DNA of 7,405 nt from Oscillospiraceae bacterium. Its GTDB lineage: Bacteria; Bacillota; Clostridia; Oscillospirales; Acutalibacteraceae. Below the pieces are notes generated by a model. The model made no database searches and was not told the DNA's origin. It saw nothing but the letters and a program-made list of their open reading frames with translations. The position numbers were made by a program, and so were the translations under genes. The stretch spans positions 1 through 7,405 of the forward strand of contig CADBOL010000075.1 in the NCBI GenBank assembly GCA_902796295.1, read 5' to 3'. Within the stretch, counting starts at the first letter, position 1. Each line of letters starts with the position of its first letter. This document shows, in pieces, positions 5,413 to 7,405 of the stretch.

Positions 5413-7320
5413 ATGAAAAAGAGCATTTCTTTTATTCTTGTCATCTGTATCTGCCTTGCCTGCGCTCTGACGGGATACGCCGCCGATACGGGGATAAAAA
5501 TTGACGGCACCTGGTCCGTGCTTATGCCGGAAAATCCGACCTCTTATGAGAGCTTCGCCGCCGATAAGCTCGCATCCGCTTTATCGGATGTTTTCAGTGA
5601 GGATATTTCCCCTGTCACATCTGCAGATAAGAACTTTATAGCAATAGGCGTCGCCTCAAAGGCGGATACAGCCGAAATTGCAGATAACGGATACAGGATT
5701 CAGGCGATTGACGGCAATATCCATATATCCGGCACAGGCATACGCGGCCTTCAGGCCGGAGTTAACAGATTCCTTGAAGAATTCTGCGGCAGAAAGGTTT
5801 ACACTGCGGAAATAACCATATTGCCCGCCGCGAAGAGCATTACCGTCCCCGCAGACACAGATATAGTATATGAACCGTATTTTGAATACACCGACACGGA
5901 CTGGAAAAGCCCGCGCAATGTTGAATATTCACTTGCAAACGGTCTCACCGGCGGCACATACCGCCGTCTTCCCGCAGAAGCGGGAGGTACCGTTGACTAT
6001 ATAGGCGGATTCTGCCACACAATGGGAACTCTGTGCAAAACCGCCGATTTTGCGGAATCGGACCCGGAGCAGCTCGCCCTTCACAACGGAAAGCGCACTG
6101 CCGACCAGCCATGTCTGACAAACCCGAGAGTGCTTGAAACGGCAACCGCAAGCGTGCTTGATCTGCTCAGAGAAAACCATGACCCCGATGCTTCCCTGCA
6201 GATTGTTTCCGTAACGCAGAATGACAATCAGAATTACTGTGAATGCAGCAAATGCAAAGCGTTTGAGGATTCTCACGGCGGAGCGCAGTCGGCAACGATG
6301 GTAAACTTTGTCAATCAGATTGCTCTGGCCGTAAAAGCCGCGGGTTATAACAATGTAGCTGTAGATACCTTCGCTTATCAGTATACCCGCAAGGCACCGC
6401 AAAACATAAAGCCGGAAGAGAATGTCATAATCCGCCTGTGCACAATAGAATGCTGCTTTCTCCATACACTTGACGACTCATCCTGCAAGAGAAACACAGA
6501 GCTGATGAAAGACCTGCACGACTGGTCGGAAATCTGCAAGAGAATCTATGTCTGGGATTATACGACAAACTACAGCAACACCTGCATAGTATTCCCCGAT
6601 TTCAATGTGATTCAGCGCAATATACAGGTATTCTCCGAAAACAATGTCAAGGGAGTATATGAGGAAGGCAATTACTATATTGATAACTGCGACACCGAAT
6701 TCGGAGAGCTCCGCGCATACATGATTTCAAAATGTCTGCAGAATCCTTACTGCGATATCGCCGCCGAAACCGAAGGATTCCTTGCCGCTTACTACGGACC
6801 GGGATATAAAGATATAAAGAAAATAATAGATCTTCACATTGAAAACGCCTGCAAACTCAACGGCGGCCATCTCAGTATAGGCGAAAGCCCGGCCGCCAGC
6901 TTCAGCTTTTCAAATGCGCAGATCAAAGAAATCGATAACTGCTGGCTGTCCGCTCTGCAGGCCGCAGAAACACCCGCGCAGAAGAGTAACATAGAAAGGT
7001 CAATGCTCTCATGGAGATTCTGGAAAGCAAGCACGGGCAAAGGAGAATTCTCTCTGCTGAATCCTGAAAGATACGCCGAAAAGGAAAAGCTCTTTGAAGA
7101 TATGAAAGCATCCGGAGTATCTATGATAAGCGAGGGCAGCTACGGAGACTATCTGGACTGCATCTGCGTAAAATATGTGCCGGCAAACGAGTGGAATATG
7201 TATGAGGATGATGAACAGGCCGCGCATGTGAGACTTTTCTTTGAAAAAATACTCGAGTCTCTTACACCATTCCTGGCAGCAGGCGGGTTATTCTATAAAT
7301 TGATATACGGACTTGAATGA
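5413..7320 (+). CDS. Secreted DUF4838 domain-containing protein
   Basis: This 635-residue exported protein has a clear Sec signal peptide: MKK, a hydrophobic core (about residues 5-19) and a GYA-A cleavage site near residues 23/24. The cysteines in the core do not fit a lipobox, so it is probably not a lipoprotein. Residues about 30-150 resemble the N-terminal beta/alpha domain of GH20/GH67-type glycosidases, including a GYRI...GIRGLQAGVNRFLEEF stretch. The central part (about 175-440) matches the DUF4838 family, with QNDNQNYCECSKC at 269-281 (C276, C278, C281) as its most characteristic block and a second cysteine-rich block at C343, C347, C348 and C358. The last 25 residues are hydrophobic, but no anchor or sorting signal (LPxTG) is seen. 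DUF4838 proteins often occur beside polysaccharide-degrading enzymes, so a role in extracellular glycan binding or hydrolysis is plausible, but no catalytic residues can be assigned. It is monocistronic here. The start has only a weak ribosome site (GGGA, about 7 bases upstream) but is supported by the signal peptide. Confidence 0.87.
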   Translation: MKKSISFILVICICLACALTGYAADTGIKIDGTWSVLMPENPTSYESFAADKLASALSDVFSEDISPVTSADKNFIAIGVASKADTAEIADNGYRIQAIDGNIHISGTGIRGLQAGVNRFLEEFCGRKVYTAEITILPAAKSITVPADTDIVYEPYFEYTDTDWKSPRNVEYSLANGLTGGTYRRLPAEAGGTVDYIGGFCHTMGTLCKTADFAESDPEQLALHNGKRTADQPCLTNPRVLETATASVLDLLRENHDPDASLQIVSVTQNDNQNYCECSKCKAFEDSHGGAQSATMVNFVNQIALAVKAAGYNNVAVDTFAYQYTRKAPQNIKPEENVIIRLCTIECCFLHTLDDSSCKRNTELMKDLHDWSEICKRIYVWDYTTNYSNTCIVFPDFNVIQRNIQVFSENNVKGVYEEGNYYIDNCDTEFGELRAYMISKCLQNPYCDIAAETEGFLAAYYGPGYKDIKKIIDLHIENACKLNGGHLSIGESPAASFSFSNAQIKEIDNCWLSALQAAETPAQKSNIERSMLSWRFWKASTGKGEFSLLNPERYAEKEKLFEDMKASGVSMISEGSYGDYLDCICVKYVPANEWNMYEDDEQAAHVRLFFEKILESLTPFLAAGGLFYKLIYGLE

Positions 7321-7342
7321 ATTATATAAACCAATATAAATT

Positions 7343-7372
7343 TGCAGCGGCATCCTGTTGGATGCCACTGCA
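7343..7372 (+). terminator. Imperfect hairpin after the DUF4838 gene, possible terminator
   Basis: An inner GGCATCC/GGATGCC stem (7349-7355 with 7360-7366) has a TGTT loop. It is extended past one C-A mismatch by TGCAG/CTGCA (7343-7347 with 7368-7372). It starts 23 bases after the stop codon, which suits a terminator, but the following bases are ATTAAAATT rather than a T run. It may therefore be a weak terminator or an RNA-protecting 3' hairpin. The rest of the window to 7405 is AT-rich, with nothing else recognised. Confidence 0.5.
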
Positions 7373-7405
7373 TTAAAATTATATAATGATTTAATTATTA
7401 TTTCA

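Noticed and set aside
5446..5466. Possible lipoprotein lipobox in the DUF4838 signal peptide
   Set aside because: The residues before C17 (CLA) lack the leucine-like residue required at -3, and a normal signal peptidase I site follows.
7358..7387. Possible promoter TTGGAT with an 18-base spacer to TATAAT (7382-7387)
   Set aside because: The -35 falls within the hairpin stem, the region is AT-rich enough to give TATAAT by chance, and no gene start is visible before the window ends.

Overview
The window looks like chromosomal DNA of an anaerobic, low-oxygen-niche Firmicute (Clostridia-type, probably gut-associated). This is inferred from three things: a CsoR-CopA copper operon of the Firmicute kind, a three-gene GlpA-like/oxidoreductase/DUF1667 redox cassette typical of Clostridia and Thermotogae, and GGAGG ribosome binding sites with sigma-A type promoters. 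Coding DNA is moderately GC-rich and intergenic DNA strongly AT-rich. No species can be named from the sequence alone.

Left part (1-2050, minus strand): a copper-resistance operon. csoR (1675-1983) comes first, followed after 9 bases by copA (1665 down to 1, cut off by the window edge at residue 555). A consensus promoter (TTGACA, 17-base spacer, TATAAT) drives it. A CsoR-type palindrome fills the promoter spacer almost exactly, and a second copy lies in the leader over the csoR ribosome binding site. The expected logic is that apo-CsoR blocks transcription and Cu(I)-loaded CsoR lets go, so copper induces both repressor and efflux pump.

Middle part (2091-5280, plus strand): a tight three-gene operon transcribed divergently from the copper operon. 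It encodes a GlpA-like FAD dehydrogenase with a C-terminal BFD-type [2Fe-2S] domain (476 aa), a two-Rossmann FAD/NAD(P) oxidoreductase (417 aa), and a small DUF1667 protein (121 aa) with a CxxCxxxC...C iron-sulfur-like motif. It begins at a good promoter with a strong GGAGG site and ends at a textbook Rho-independent terminator. The three products probably form one complex that oxidises glycerol-3-phosphate or a similar 2-hydroxy compound and passes electrons through FAD and iron-sulfur centres. The substrate is inferred, since no glycerol kinase or facilitator gene is present in the window.

Right part (5348-7405, plus strand): a monocistronic gene for a secreted 635-residue DUF4838 protein with a signal peptide and a carbohydrate-enzyme-like N-terminal region. 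It is preceded by an extended -10 promoter and followed by an imperfect hairpin. It is probably linked to extracellular glycan use, but its activity is unknown. I saw no RNA genes, mobile elements, CRISPR arrays or clear novel defence-type system. The most unusual points are the copper promoter geometry and the under-characterised redox trio.
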